Origin: Saprospiraceae bacterium
Lineage (GTDB): Bacteria > Bacteroidota > Bacteroidia > Chitinophagales > Saprospiraceae
Direction of reading: 5' to 3'
Assembly: GCA_016718505.1 (NCBI GenBank)
Contig: JADKDE010000001.1
Span: 765,501-829,500, forward strand
Length of the DNA: 64,000 bases
The notes beneath the pieces are model-generated. The model ran no database searches, had not been told where the DNA came from, and worked only from the letters and a program-made list of their open reading frames with translations. Below are positions 48,245 through 57,505 of this stretch, piece after piece (the first letter of the stretch is position 1; the number at the start of each line of letters is the position of its first letter). Both the position numbers and the translations under genes were made by a program.

Positions 48245-49234
48245 TTATTTTTCTTGATTGGTGTCTAATTCAAAATTTAATCTGTCCTGTTCTATCAGTT
48301 GTTTTAGTTCTTCTTCTTTGGGCAAATACAATAAATATTTGCTGGCAAAAAGTTTATTTTTATCATTAATTACGGAGTATTTCACAATGGTTTCATCTTT
48401 TTCACTACATAATAAAATACCTATACTGGGGTTATCGCCTGGGCTTCGTTTAAGGTCGTCGTACATACGAACATACATGTCTATTTGCCCGACGTCTTGG
48501 TGAGTAAGGTTTCCAGTTTTGAGGTCTATAATTACAAAGCATTTGAGGAGGTAGTTATAAAACACAAGGTCGATATAAAAGTCTGATGTATCGGTAGCAA
48601 TATGTTGCTGACGGGCAACAAAGGCAAATCCTTTGCCCAACTCTAATAAAAATTGTTGTAAGTGGTTGATAATGGCTGTTTCGATTGCAAACTCAGTATT
48701 ATTGGTTTCTGTAGGCAATCCTAAAAACTCGAAGATATAGGGATCTTTGATTAAATTCTGAATGGAAGGTTTTGAGTTATTAGGTAAATGGTGTACAACT
48801 CTTTCAAAGGCAAGGCTATTTATTTGACGCTGCAATTCACGGCTATTCCAGTTTGCACTAATTGCTTCTTGCATGTAATACTCCTTTTTTCGTTCAGAAT
48901 CGAGCCTCGAAAGTTGGCGATAATGTGACCAAGTCAATTCGTGACGCAATGTGTCACGAATTGGAAACGCTTTATAAAATGCCCGCATATTACGCAAGTT
49001 GCTATCGTCAAATCCTTTGCCAAACTCAAGAGTAAGTTGCGTTGCCAAGTTTTTCAAAATTGCTTTTCCATATTCAGCTTTATCATTACCATTTTGCTCA
49101 TCTTCAATAATCAATTTTCCTATTTGCCAATATGTTTGTAATAAGCTAGTATTTGCCATTCTATATATCCGTTGACGGGATTCTATAATGACCTCCTTAA
49201 TGGAATGGAGTAATGGATTATTGATTAAGTTCAT
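48245..49234 (-). CDS. YhcG family (DUF1016) PD-(D/E)XK nuclease
   Basis: A 329-residue protein. N-terminal DUF1016_N helices (TYWQIGKLIIEDEQ, LTLEFGKGFDDSNLRNMRAFY, LTWSHYRQL) and a C-terminal nuclease core with FLLELGKGFAFVARQQHI, DFYIDLVFYN and FVIIDLKTG, where Asp and the D-x-K pair are the presumed catalytic residues. YhcG proteins frequently ride in restriction or toxin-antitoxin loci; their target is not established. Overlaps res by 4 bp upstream and ends 2 bp before mod, so the three genes form one operon. Confidence 0.88.
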   Translation of the reverse strand: MNLINNPLLHSIKEVIIESRQRIYRMANTSLLQTYWQIGKLIIEDEQNGNDKAEYGKAILKNLATQLTLEFGKGFDDSNLRNMRAFYKAFPIRDTLRHELTWSHYRQLSRLDSERKKEYYMQEAISANWNSRELQRQINSLAFERVVHHLPNNSKPSIQNLIKDPYIFEFLGLPTETNNTEFAIETAIINHLQQFLLELGKGFAFVARQQHIATDTSDFYIDLVFYNYLLKCFVIIDLKTGNLTHQDVGQIDMYVRMYDDLKRSPGDNPSIGILLCSEKDETIVKYSVINDKNKLFASKYLLYLPKEEELKQLIEQDRLNFELDTNQEK

Positions 49235-51918
49235 TGCATTTTTTTAGTTTCATTTACATAAAATATTTTGACTAGTTCGGCAAATGATTTCAAATCCTTT
49301 TTTACCTCTTCCCATTTCTCTTGCTTAATATATACTGGCGTATATGTGTATTCCTTTTGTGCAGAGTTTATGTCTTTGCACCATGTAGCAAGGCGTTGTA
49401 TTTTGCGAATGTCGTCTAAATCTTCACGCCCTTTGGTTTCTACGATAAAAAACGTGGTAGCGGAAGTTTTAACAAAAAAATCGGGAATAAATGGTGCTAT
49501 GTTACCATTTTCTTTTTGGTACTCGATGCTAAAATTTACGCCCCCTTCCCCAAAAGTATTTTTGGCAAAAGAAACTACATCATCGAACCTGTTTTCGCAG
49601 AAAGCAGCAAACTCTAATTCAAAAGGGTTGTCGCCAATTGCATAATTAAAAATTGATTTTTTAGGTTTTGGTATGTATGAAAGATTGCTTCCATCCAAAA
49701 CTTGGTATTTGGTGTTTTTTAAGGAAATGAAGTTTTTTATTTCTGCTGTTCCTCTGTCGGTAATGGTAAGTTCATCAATAGCGCTCTTAAATGTAGTTTT
49801 TAGAATTTCTTTTGAATGAATTTCCGAAAGGTTTCTCATTGTTTGTGGGTCGCTGAGCTCTACTTCCTTTGTAAAGAGTTGGTATTTGATAAAACTTTCC
49901 ACTTTAGGATAAAGAATATTGAACCCACTAACCAAACGGCTGTCTTTTAAAATGGCAGAAGTAAAAAAGCGAATTACATTTCTGTAATCAGGAGTTGTGT
50001 CTTTGAAAATTGTTTTATGTGAAAAATCACCGTCAATATCATTGAAAATAATTTCCTTCAATTCATCACTGTTGAATTTTTTAAAATTTACTTTTTCGTT
50101 ATTGAATTTGCTTACATCAATTAATTCAAGGTTTTTAAACTCTCTGTAGATTCTTGGGCTCATTTGGGGAATAGGTATATCCAGAGAATCTAAATCTTTG
50201 TTCAGATTTTCTTTGTCCACTTCTACAATTACAGGCGATTTGCCTTTTGTGCCTATGCCCATAGGGCTGTATTGAAATTCCACACCATCGGTTTTCAGGC
50301 TCTCAACAAATTCTAAAAAAGCTGGTGTTCCAACTACAACTAGCGTTTCCTTTGTTTCCAAAGAGTACATTTTTCGCAAACCTCTACCAATAGTTTGTTC
50401 TGGAAGAATTTTAGAATCAGCACCAAATGGGCGAAGCCCGACAATGGTGGTTACATTTCTAACATCCCAACCCTCTCGAAGCATTAAAACCGAAACAACA
50501 GCTTTGTATGGCGAGTGATCTTTGTCTATATCATCAGCAGCTTTTCTTAACGCTTCTAATGCTTCTTTGTCTTTTTTGCTTGAAGCGGTTTCTTTTATTT
50601 CACCCGAGTTATTGGTGTGAATAGTCAGCACCGAATTTTTCATTGAAGGATAATTGCTTTCCAAAAATGCAGCCGCTTGGTCTGCTTCTTTGGTGCTCAT
50701 TGTCATAATGAAAAGAATAGGCGTTTTATGATTTTTGAGTTCTTCATATTGCTGTTCCCATTCTAAATAGCCTAAATGAATATAATCTCGGTAGCGTTCT
50801 ACAAAGTCAGAAGAATCTTTTTCTTGAATTTTTTGTCTTGATGCTTCGTCAGGCAATACTGGCGACTTTACAACATTTTGCTTGATAGCTTCAACCAAAG
50901 GATAATCGCAAATGGTCTGAACGAAAATAGCACCATTGTTATGTTTAGGAGTAGCTGAGTAATCTGCTTGCAGACTTAATCCATTACCATTTTTCAATTT
51001 CAATTTATTGCTAATATCCTCAAGGCTTTTGAACCAAGCCAATGAACTGTCGTGTATATGATGGGCTTCATCATTCAGCACAACCAAATCTTTAATCTTG
51101 TCGCTTCGCATTACCTTACCAAGGTCTAAACCTTTTGCAGTGTCTGCATCGGGTTTGGGTTTAATACCTAAAAATGTTGTTTCAAAATTTTGTTCAGGAT
51201 CTTCATTAAAGAAAACACGGTGAATATTGGTTAGGAAAATATTTCCCGATTCTGTAATTGGCTTTAAGTCGTCTTGAATATGAAGCGTTAATTGAAAATC
51301 GTTTTTCCAGTCTTTGTCGTCATAGCCATTGTCAGGAAAAAACGGTTCATCAAAAAACATTTTAAGTCCGTCAAAGTCCTTGCGTAAACGGTTTAAAACA
51401 ATAATGTTTGGAGCAATTACTAAAAAATCTTTTGAAAGAGTGCTGTCTGCTTCGTAAAGTTTATGAAAGTAAGACCAAACCAAAGTCAAGCCCATTACTT
51501 TTGTTTTACCAGCACCAGTCGCCATTTTAATTACATAACGTGTCCAGTTTTCGTCAAACATACCAGTACTGATTCGTTGAGAAGAGTCAAAACGCATTAA
51601 CTCGTATTTGTCTTTAGCTTTAACTATTTCATACAAATAAATGATGGATTCAATGGCTTCACGTTGTGAAAAGAAAAAACTAAACTTTGTCTGTCCAATA
51701 ATATGTTCCTCATTAAACCAAAAGTTCAACAAAGATTTTGAAGTTTGAGAAGCACCTAGATAGTCTTCGTCTCGCCACTTAGCGACTGCAAGTCTGATTT
51801 TGTTTACCAAAGGTGGCAACAATTTATCATATGCATTTTGAGAAGCATCCATTTGGCTTTGAGAAGGAGCCCACCTTTCTGATGGAGCCATTATTTGATA
51901 GGGATTTGGTTGGAACAT
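49231..51918 (-). CDS. Type III restriction endonuclease Res-like SF2 helicase-nuclease
   Basis: An 895-residue protein. N-terminal SF2 motor: Walker A KMATGAGKTKV (near 130), DEAHH motif (near 280), late helicase motif EQTIGRGLRKM (near 520). The C-terminal PD-(D/E)XK nuclease is seen as IPDFFVKTSATTFFIVETKGRED (Asp, Glu and Lys, near 830-850). With the Mod gene it should cut DNA lacking the cognate adenine methylation. First gene of the minus-strand operon; repeat copy D lies 60 bases upstream. Confidence 0.88.
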   Translation of the reverse strand: MFQPNPYQIMAPSERWAPSQSQMDASQNAYDKLLPPLVNKIRLAVAKWRDEDYLGASQTSKSLLNFWFNEEHIIGQTKFSFFFSQREAIESIIYLYEIVKAKDKYELMRFDSSQRISTGMFDENWTRYVIKMATGAGKTKVMGLTLVWSYFHKLYEADSTLSKDFLVIAPNIIVLNRLRKDFDGLKMFFDEPFFPDNGYDDKDWKNDFQLTLHIQDDLKPITESGNIFLTNIHRVFFNEDPEQNFETTFLGIKPKPDADTAKGLDLGKVMRSDKIKDLVVLNDEAHHIHDSSLAWFKSLEDISNKLKLKNGNGLSLQADYSATPKHNNGAIFVQTICDYPLVEAIKQNVVKSPVLPDEASRQKIQEKDSSDFVERYRDYIHLGYLEWEQQYEELKNHKTPILFIMTMSTKEADQAAAFLESNYPSMKNSVLTIHTNNSGEIKETASSKKDKEALEALRKAADDIDKDHSPYKAVVSVLMLREGWDVRNVTTIVGLRPFGADSKILPEQTIGRGLRKMYSLETKETLVVVGTPAFLEFVESLKTDGVEFQYSPMGIGTKGKSPVIVEVDKENLNKDLDSLDIPIPQMSPRIYREFKNLELIDVSKFNNEKVNFKKFNSDELKEIIFNDIDGDFSHKTIFKDTTPDYRNVIRFFTSAILKDSRLVSGFNILYPKVESFIKYQLFTKEVELSDPQTMRNLSEIHSKEILKTTFKSAIDELTITDRGTAEIKNFISLKNTKYQVLDGSNLSYIPKPKKSIFNYAIGDNPFELEFAAFCENRFDDVVSFAKNTFGEGGVNFSIEYQKENGNIAPFIPDFFVKTSATTFFIVETKGREDLDDIRKIQRLATWCKDINSAQKEYTYTPVYIKQEKWEEVKKDLKSFAELVKIFYVNETKKMQ

Positions 51919-51978
51919 GATTTGAAATTTTTTGTATCAATCCGTAAATATAACTAGTTTTTTCAAAAATATAAGCAC

Positions 51979-52077
51979 CCACCCAAGCGCGTCAAGGATC
52001 GGAATGGTCATCTCTGATGAGTCCGAAGGACCATAGCCATGGAGAGCCTGACCGTCGCTTTATGCGACGGTGACGCC
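51979..52077 (-). repeat. Structured intergenic repeat, copy D
   Basis: Minus-strand copy with every stem kept: closing GCGTC/GACGC (51989-51993 with 52072-52076); hairpin ACCGTCGC (52051-52058) with GCGACGGT (52064-52071); ATGG/CCAT (52004-52007 with 52037-52040); hairpins GTCC-gaa-GGAC (52021-52031) and TCATC-tct-GATGA (52008-52020). Arms differ from copies A and B but pair perfectly. Between the CotH gene end and the res start. Confidence 0.8.
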
Positions 52078-52123
52078 ATTATATTTTAAGAAATCAAGGT
52101 TGCTTTTAGGAGTTTTTAGGGAA

Positions 52124-54463
52124 TTAGTGCTGAACGATCCATTTTTTGATCATGTGTTGGCACTTGATAAAGTATATACCATTGGGCCATTCTGCTGCAT
52201 TTAGATTGGTGGTCTGAGGCAGGGTGTCCTTGTAAATCAATTCGCCCATGGTGTTGAATATTTGGACTGGATATTGGTTTTGGTTGCCTGTGAATACGAT
52301 GGTAACCCACTGATTGGACGGGTTTGGATAGATCTCGAAACTCAAAGGTGTAACAAGGCTCGGATTGGCGCTTGTCGATTCATTGTTGAATCCTGGTGTA
52401 GGAGTTTTGATTTTAAATGCGCCTGTACCATTGGGGATGCGGCTATACGATTGGTCTAAAGTTTGCTGAGAAAAATCGACTTGGTCGATGATGGTACCTG
52501 TGGGACTGCTGAGAATAACAGATTCGCCGGAGGTACTTAGCTTAAAATTGCAATGGTTGTCACCTTGCGCTGAATCTTCGTCAGCCCAAACGATATAAAA
52601 GCCATTGGGTGGCATTTTTGCACCTGCTGGAAATGTCCATTTGGCCAAATTGGTATTGTTATCAGATAATTTATATCCGCTTAGGTCGATGGTATCGCTA
52701 GAATTATTGTAAAACTCAATCCAGTCATCGAACTGACCTTCATTGTCGGCAAAGGTAGTGCCATTGGAGGCCATTATCTCGTTGATGGTGACAACACCTG
52801 GAGCCAAAGGATCGGCTTGAACCTTGTAAAAATACACATCGTGTTCCGCACCTGGTGGGTCGTAGGAAGCAGCATTGGAAGTATTTGCGGCAAAGGACTC
52901 GATATAATATCGCACATAAGAATTGGGTGCAAAAGGAGGAATGGAGGCACTAAATATACCATCATTGGCTGCAGCATCTCCATTTAGACCGTCGTCATAC
53001 ATTGCGACCTTCGTAAAAAGCCCTGAAATGCCTGAACCATAATATAAGTTCACTGCTCGAATGCCATCTACGTGAGAGACGTTGGTAGAAATCAAGGCCG
53101 ATTGAGATTTGTTGGGCGCAGTGCCAACTTGACCATTGGTAGCAAATTGAGTATTGACAATGGAGGGGTGTATCTGTTGAAAGGCTGGATTGGCTTTGAT
53201 CGTATTGGCTCTTATGGTTACCAAATTTTTTAGTTGAGGAATGGCAGTTGTAAATTGGGCATAGGTTGCCAATTTTTTGGGGTCAGCCAATACGAGTGAG
53301 TCCACCATGCCCTTAAAATAATCTATCCTAGACGACAGATGGCCACTCTCGATGTATTCCGAAAGAAGGGTTTTAAGATGGTGTACGTATCGCTGTCTTA
53401 TCTCGGGTACTTGAAGCAATTTGTTGAGGAGCGGATAATTGACTTTGGTCTCGTTGTAAAAAGGGATCCAAGCAGCAGTTGAATTATTGGCCAAAATGCT
53501 ATTGCCGTCATAATCATAGGTTTGGAATCTCCAAGTTTCGGCGTCTTGATAATAATAGTAATCCATTTTGCCTTTATAGATATAACTGTCGTCATCTGCA
53601 AATAGAACTTCCGTAGCAAGGTGCCACAGGGTTCTATCAATGTCAAGGTATGGTTCTATGTTTTGTTTCAAATTAGCAATAGGAGATTGATTTAAAATCT
53701 GCGTCACATTATGAAAATCTGGCCAAACAGATTTAATATCAGAGCTCTTGAGGGTATAATATTTTTTGTAAGAATTGGTATCGGCAAGGTAATTGAAAGC
53801 TGCAGTGCCATCACCCCATCCTCCACCTGGGCCAATCCCACCACTTCCAGGAGGGACATCTGCTCGGACATTGTTCCCATCATTGGTGATGTACCACTCT
53901 TCGAGCAGGTCTTTGTTGTTTTGTTGGACATTTTGATAAACTCCGAAATCGATATCATTGATGAATAAATGGACATAGTTGCATTTTGCAGCTACGGTAT
54001 GTCTTCGGATGGTATTGTAATAGAGCATTTCCCTCATAAATGAAGGATCTTGAAATGAATTGTTGAGATTCAGGGTGGCATATCCTGAGACTTTTTGGTC
54101 TTTCCAAGCATCAAACGAAATGTTGAAAGATTTTTTGGAATTGGTGCCAGAAACACCCATGTAAGATGTCTGTCCCTTGAAGCGGATCCCTACGCTGTCG
54201 TATTTTATACCATCGACAGAAACGGAAGCCAGCAAATCGGTTTTTGAGGCATAATTATTGGTCAATAAAGTCCACCAATTGGTTTGTGTAAAAGTGATTC
54301 TGATCTGATGTATGACATCTTCCTTGTAAAATCCATTGTGAATCTGACCACCTACTTGGAGTTTTGTTCCATCGCTGGAAATATAAAATTCCTTGGGAAG
54401 CCGCTGACCAAAAGCAAGGGTACTACATGTTACAACCAACAGGATCAGAATGAACTTTTTCAT
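52124..54463 (-). CDS. CotH-kinase/lamin-tail T9SS-exported protein
   Basis: A 779-residue exported protein. Signal peptide (cleavage near AFGQ). A CotH-like kinase domain (about 40-400) with VGIRFKGQTSYMGVSGTNSK, LNLNNSFQDPSFMREMLYY and WRFQTYDYDGN, the last resembling the family's catalytic Asp block. A lamin-tail domain follows (about 555-670; INEIMASNGTTFADNEGQFDDWIEFYN), then a C-terminal Por-type sorting domain (FEIYPNPSNQWVTIVF...NGIYFIK). CotH proteins phosphorylate spore-coat proteins in Bacillus; the substrate here is unknown. Surface-attached or secreted. Confidence 0.85.
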   Translation of the reverse strand: MKKFILILLVVTCSTLAFGQRLPKEFYISSDGTKLQVGGQIHNGFYKEDVIHQIRITFTQTNWWTLLTNNYASKTDLLASVSVDGIKYDSVGIRFKGQTSYMGVSGTNSKKSFNISFDAWKDQKVSGYATLNLNNSFQDPSFMREMLYYNTIRRHTVAAKCNYVHLFINDIDFGVYQNVQQNNKDLLEEWYITNDGNNVRADVPPGSGGIGPGGGWGDGTAAFNYLADTNSYKKYYTLKSSDIKSVWPDFHNVTQILNQSPIANLKQNIEPYLDIDRTLWHLATEVLFADDDSYIYKGKMDYYYYQDAETWRFQTYDYDGNSILANNSTAAWIPFYNETKVNYPLLNKLLQVPEIRQRYVHHLKTLLSEYIESGHLSSRIDYFKGMVDSLVLADPKKLATYAQFTTAIPQLKNLVTIRANTIKANPAFQQIHPSIVNTQFATNGQVGTAPNKSQSALISTNVSHVDGIRAVNLYYGSGISGLFTKVAMYDDGLNGDAAANDGIFSASIPPFAPNSYVRYYIESFAANTSNAASYDPPGAEHDVYFYKVQADPLAPGVVTINEIMASNGTTFADNEGQFDDWIEFYNNSSDTIDLSGYKLSDNNTNLAKWTFPAGAKMPPNGFYIVWADEDSAQGDNHCNFKLSTSGESVILSSPTGTIIDQVDFSQQTLDQSYSRIPNGTGAFKIKTPTPGFNNESTSANPSLVTPLSFEIYPNPSNQWVTIVFTGNQNQYPVQIFNTMGELIYKDTLPQTTNLNAAEWPNGIYFIKCQHMIKKWIVQH

Positions 54464-54487
54464 ATTTTTAATTAAAATGTTTGTAAA

Positions 54488-55402
54488 TTATTTAGATCGA
54501 GCTATTTGAAACCACCTTGAAAGATTGAAGCCAATCCTAAAATCTCCTTTGAAAAAATCGCCATTGCTATCGCTGATAAAAGCTCTTTCGTTCATACCAG
54601 TAGCATTGGAAAGATGAATTTGGAAAACGTGGCCACCCGTCTCTATATCGACTCCTAAAGCCAATGGAAGCTCATTGATCCTATTGATGAATTTGTTGAA
54701 TGTATAATAAGTGTCTAAAGTAAGCGCAACTCTCTTCGTGATTTTGAATCTAGTACCAAGTCCCAAAGCAAATATTTCGTTGGGTTGGACGATGGAAGAA
54801 GTGAGGTTTTGGTGAACCAACATGGGGGACAATTGGAGTGAAAACTTGTCGTTGAATTTTCTACCCACGATGAGTTGATGGTAGAAAGATAGTCTGTGTT
54901 TGAATTTGGCTAATGAATCGGGCAATCCAAAGGGATCTTTGAGACCATTAACCATGATACCACTAGCCCAGACTAGGGAAATCGGCATATTTCTTTTGCC
55001 TGTGGATTGTTGTAGAATTCTATATTTTACAAATCCATCCAGCTCTTTTTTGTTGGTACTTCTGCCAACTCCTACCATCAGTTGGTTGGTGATTCCATAG
55101 TCGAAGGCCATTCTCATCGTCGCTTGGTCTAAGCCAAATAATTCGTAACCACCGCCAGATAATAACCCAAATCGATGCAATATCCTAAAATCCAATACGC
55201 CTTGTCTTAGCATTTCTATGCTGTTGCTATTGATTACTCTAGGGGACTTAAAAGCGTTGGTCGAGTATGTGGTTTGTTCGCTATCTGGTGCTATATCGTC
55301 TAGCATCGAATCTTCTGTTTGACCAGAACCATACGATATGCACAAGCAAATCAAAGCAATAGAGAAGCAAAATTTGGCGATAAATTTTTTTGATTTCAAC
55401 AT
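54488..55402 (-). CDS. DUF5777 beta-barrel-like exported protein
   Basis: A 304-residue protein with signal peptide (cleavage near GSGQ), then barrel-like alternating strands (DFRILHRFGLLSGGGYELFG, MRMAFDYGITNQLMVGVG, LSFYHQLIVGRKFNDKFSLQ, TKRVALTLDTYYTFNKF), ending in GFNLSRWFQIARSK. Matches the DUF5777 pattern of Bacteroidota, often beside cytochrome c and YceI genes. ATG at 55402 follows the upstream cytochrome stop by 5 bp. An outer-membrane location is likely; role in electron transfer is inferred only from context. Confidence 0.75.
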   Translation of the reverse strand: MLKSKKFIAKFCFSIALICLCISYGSGQTEDSMLDDIAPDSEQTTYSTNAFKSPRVINSNSIEMLRQGVLDFRILHRFGLLSGGGYELFGLDQATMRMAFDYGITNQLMVGVGRSTNKKELDGFVKYRILQQSTGKRNMPISLVWASGIMVNGLKDPFGLPDSLAKFKHRLSFYHQLIVGRKFNDKFSLQLSPMLVHQNLTSSIVQPNEIFALGLGTRFKITKRVALTLDTYYTFNKFINRINELPLALGVDIETGGHVFQIHLSNATGMNERAFISDSNGDFFKGDFRIGFNLSRWFQIARSK

Positions 55403-55407
55403 AATAA

Positions 55408-56187
55408 TTAATTGTTTGGGGCTCCACTTTGAATCCACTTTCTAATCAGGGTCAATTCGCAATCAGGTAATTTGGCGTTATAATTCTGTGGCATGGCTTT
55501 AAATCCAGACTGGTGGTTTATCGATCCCCATAATTTTCCATCATCAACTGAAGCCTTGATACCAGCATATGTGCTGTAATTGATACCGCCCCCAGCGGAT
55601 GCGGTATTGTGACATCCAAGGCATTTTGTATCCAATATGGGTTTGATCTTTGCACTAAAGATATAAACACTGCTGTCGCAGCTATTGTCAGAACATGTAA
55701 GATTTCTAGCTCCTTGCTGGATCCATTTCAAAATCAGGGCTTTTTGGGCCGCGGTGAGGGCTGGCCGTGGAGATGGGGGCATAAAATCCGATCCACTTCC
55801 ACTTAGACATCTGTAAAAAGTGCTACTGGCTGGGTTTAATAAATTAATTTTTCCAGTATTTAACGTGAATTCATAATTGGTTAAAATGACTCCATCTTTT
55901 CTAGAAGCTACATCATGACAAGATGACATGGCACAACTTGAAGTCAAAATGGGCAAGATTTGTTGATTAAAATATACTGAATCAGGACTACAAGGATTAC
56001 CAGTTGGATTGGTGGGTATATAAATAATTATGGTAGTATTGGTGCCCGAACTATTGGTATTGTTACCTCCTGTATTGGTAGTATTACCACCTGAATTATC
56101 TACAACAGCTGGAAGTATAATTGGCTCTCTTTTGCACGAGATTATTGCAATTAATCCTAAAGCAATAACGATTAGTATTTTTTTCAT
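55408..56187 (-). CDS. Cytochrome c-domain lipoprotein (CX4CH and CXXCH hemes)
   Basis: A 259-residue lipoprotein (lipobox IISC, Cys18) with a Thr/Asn/Gly-rich linker. It has two heme-binding sites, SSCAMSSCHD (C-x4-C-H, near 95) and CLGCHN (C-x2-C-H, near 190), each followed by PSCyt-like ALILKWIQQGA or TLIRKWIQSGA helices and candidate axial Met in FMPPSPRPALT/KAMPQN. Probably anchored on the periplasmic side of a membrane. Tandem with another such protein and DUF5777. Confidence 0.82.
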   Translation of the reverse strand: MKKILIVIALGLIAIISCKREPIILPAVVDNSGGNTTNTGGNNTNSSGTNTTIIIYIPTNPTGNPCSPDSVYFNQQILPILTSSCAMSSCHDVASRKDGVILTNYEFTLNTGKINLLNPASSTFYRCLSGSGSDFMPPSPRPALTAAQKALILKWIQQGARNLTCSDNSCDSSVYIFSAKIKPILDTKCLGCHNTASAGGGINYSTYAGIKASVDDGKLWGSINHQSGFKAMPQNYNAKLPDCELTLIRKWIQSGAPNN

Positions 56188-56196
56188 AGTAAATAA

Positions 56197-56868
56197 TTAA
56201 TTATTGGGCGCACCTGCGTTTACCCATTTTTGAATTTTAGCGATATTACAATTGCTCAGTTTATTAGCACTTTTTGGCATGGCAGAGAATCCCGATAGGT
56301 GATTTATCGAACCCATAAATTTGCCATTGTTTATCGATGGAAGTGACGAAGCATATGTTGCGTAGCTAATACTACCCGCTTGCGTAGTGGCTGAATGACA
56401 AGCACTTCCAGCACAATTGGTGTTGATTAGAGGTTTAATATCAGTGTTATAAGACATGATGCGATTGGTGTCACAGCTTGTAGAAACGGTGCATGAAGTA
56501 TTGGTAGCCCCTTCTTCGATCCAACGAGCTATCAATTCGATCTGATCGTCAGCTAACCTTACGGAAGGCTTTGGTGGCATAGCTTGTTCTGTGAAATCTG
56601 GTAAGATTAGCACTTGGTACAATTTGCTTTGCTGATAATTTCCTTTTTTTACATCCTTTAAGATCCCATCCAAAGTTGTATAATCTCGCCCTTTTTCTTT
56701 GGTTATGGCGTCATGACATCCTGAACCCGCACAGTTATTGACTATGATGGGTTTAATATCGTTTTCAAAACAAACGGTCGATTGTTGGATATATTCTTTC
56801 GAACAAGTAGTGAGCAATGTCACACTCAGAATTAAGAAAAATATGCCTAGAATATAATCTTTTTTCAT
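56197..56868 (-). CDS. Di-heme cytochrome c-domain lipoprotein (two CX4CH)
   Basis: A 223-residue lipoprotein (lipobox LTTC, Cys22). Two spaced domains each carry a C-x4-C-H site: NNCAGSGCHD (near 50) and TNCAGSACHS (near 150). PSCyt-like AMPPKPSVRLADDQIELIARWIEEGA and SAMPKSANKLSNCNIAKIQKWVNAGA segments supply likely axial Met. No standard CXXCH is present. Ends 9 bp before the next cytochrome gene, so they form one operon with the DUF5777 gene. Confidence 0.82.
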   Translation of the reverse strand: MKKDYILGIFFLILSVTLLTTCSKEYIQQSTVCFENDIKPIIVNNCAGSGCHDAITKEKGRDYTTLDGILKDVKKGNYQQSKLYQVLILPDFTEQAMPPKPSVRLADDQIELIARWIEEGATNTSCTVSTSCDTNRIMSYNTDIKPLINTNCAGSACHSATTQAGSISYATYASSLPSINNGKFMGSINHLSGFSAMPKSANKLSNCNIAKIQKWVNAGAPNN

Positions 56869-56957
56869 TCAAAAATTGTTAAAAGTGGTGTAAAAATAGT
56901 AATTTATTGAATTTTATGAAATAAAATAAAGCAATCGGCTTTACTTGTACGTATAAA

Positions 56958-57431
56958 ATGATAAAAAGGATTCCAATTATGGCTATAAAACTAAAATTTC
57001 TTCTTGCTTTTATTATTTTCTTCCAATTAAATTATGGAGTTTTTGGTCAAACTGTATTTGGAAAGATGGATGCCAAAATGCCAATTTCTACTGTAGGAGC
57101 TATAAAGAAAAAGCTCGATACGAAAAGATCTTTTGATGCCAGCTTTGAGACCAAGATAGTCGATATATGTAAAGTTAAAGGCTGTTGGGCCACTGTCGAT
57201 TTTGGAGGCGAGGATGTGGATATTCGATTTTGGAAGGACGGATTTACCCTTCCTGCAAAGGAGTTAAACAAGAATATAATATTTCAAGGTCAGGTTAAAA
57301 AAGTAATCCTAGACATCGATACCCAAAAGGAAATAGCTCGAGAAGATGGCTTGTCCGAGGTTGAAATATCTAAAATAAATAAACCCAAAGTAGAATATCA
57401 ACTGATAGCTAAAGGAATCAAAGTCAAATAA
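56958..57431 (+). CDS. Exported DUF4920 protein
   Basis: A 157-residue protein with a signal peptide (cleavage near VFGQ) and the DUF4920 core VDICKVKGCWATVDFGGEDVDIRFW, with its conserved C-x4-C-W. The following GQVKKVILDIDTQKEIARE belongs to the same domain. Periplasmic; function unknown. An alternative start at the second Met (56979) is possible. Divergent from the cytochrome operon. Confidence 0.8.
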   Translation: MIKRIPIMAIKLKFLLAFIIFFQLNYGVFGQTVFGKMDAKMPISTVGAIKKKLDTKRSFDASFETKIVDICKVKGCWATVDFGGEDVDIRFWKDGFTLPAKELNKNIIFQGQVKKVILDIDTQKEIAREDGLSEVEISKINKPKVEYQLIAKGIKVK

Positions 57432-57435
57432 AATA

Positions 57436-57451
57436 GCTATAAATTTATAGC
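57436..57451. repeat. Perfect 16-nt palindrome between convergent genes
   Basis: GCTATAAATTTATAGC, five bases after the DUF4920 stop. No T tract follows on either strand, so termination is unproven. Confidence 0.5.
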
Positions 57452-57505
57452 CGCAAAAGACTTGATGATTAGTAAAAAGTAAGCTATGGATTAGTATTTT
57501 ATTTT

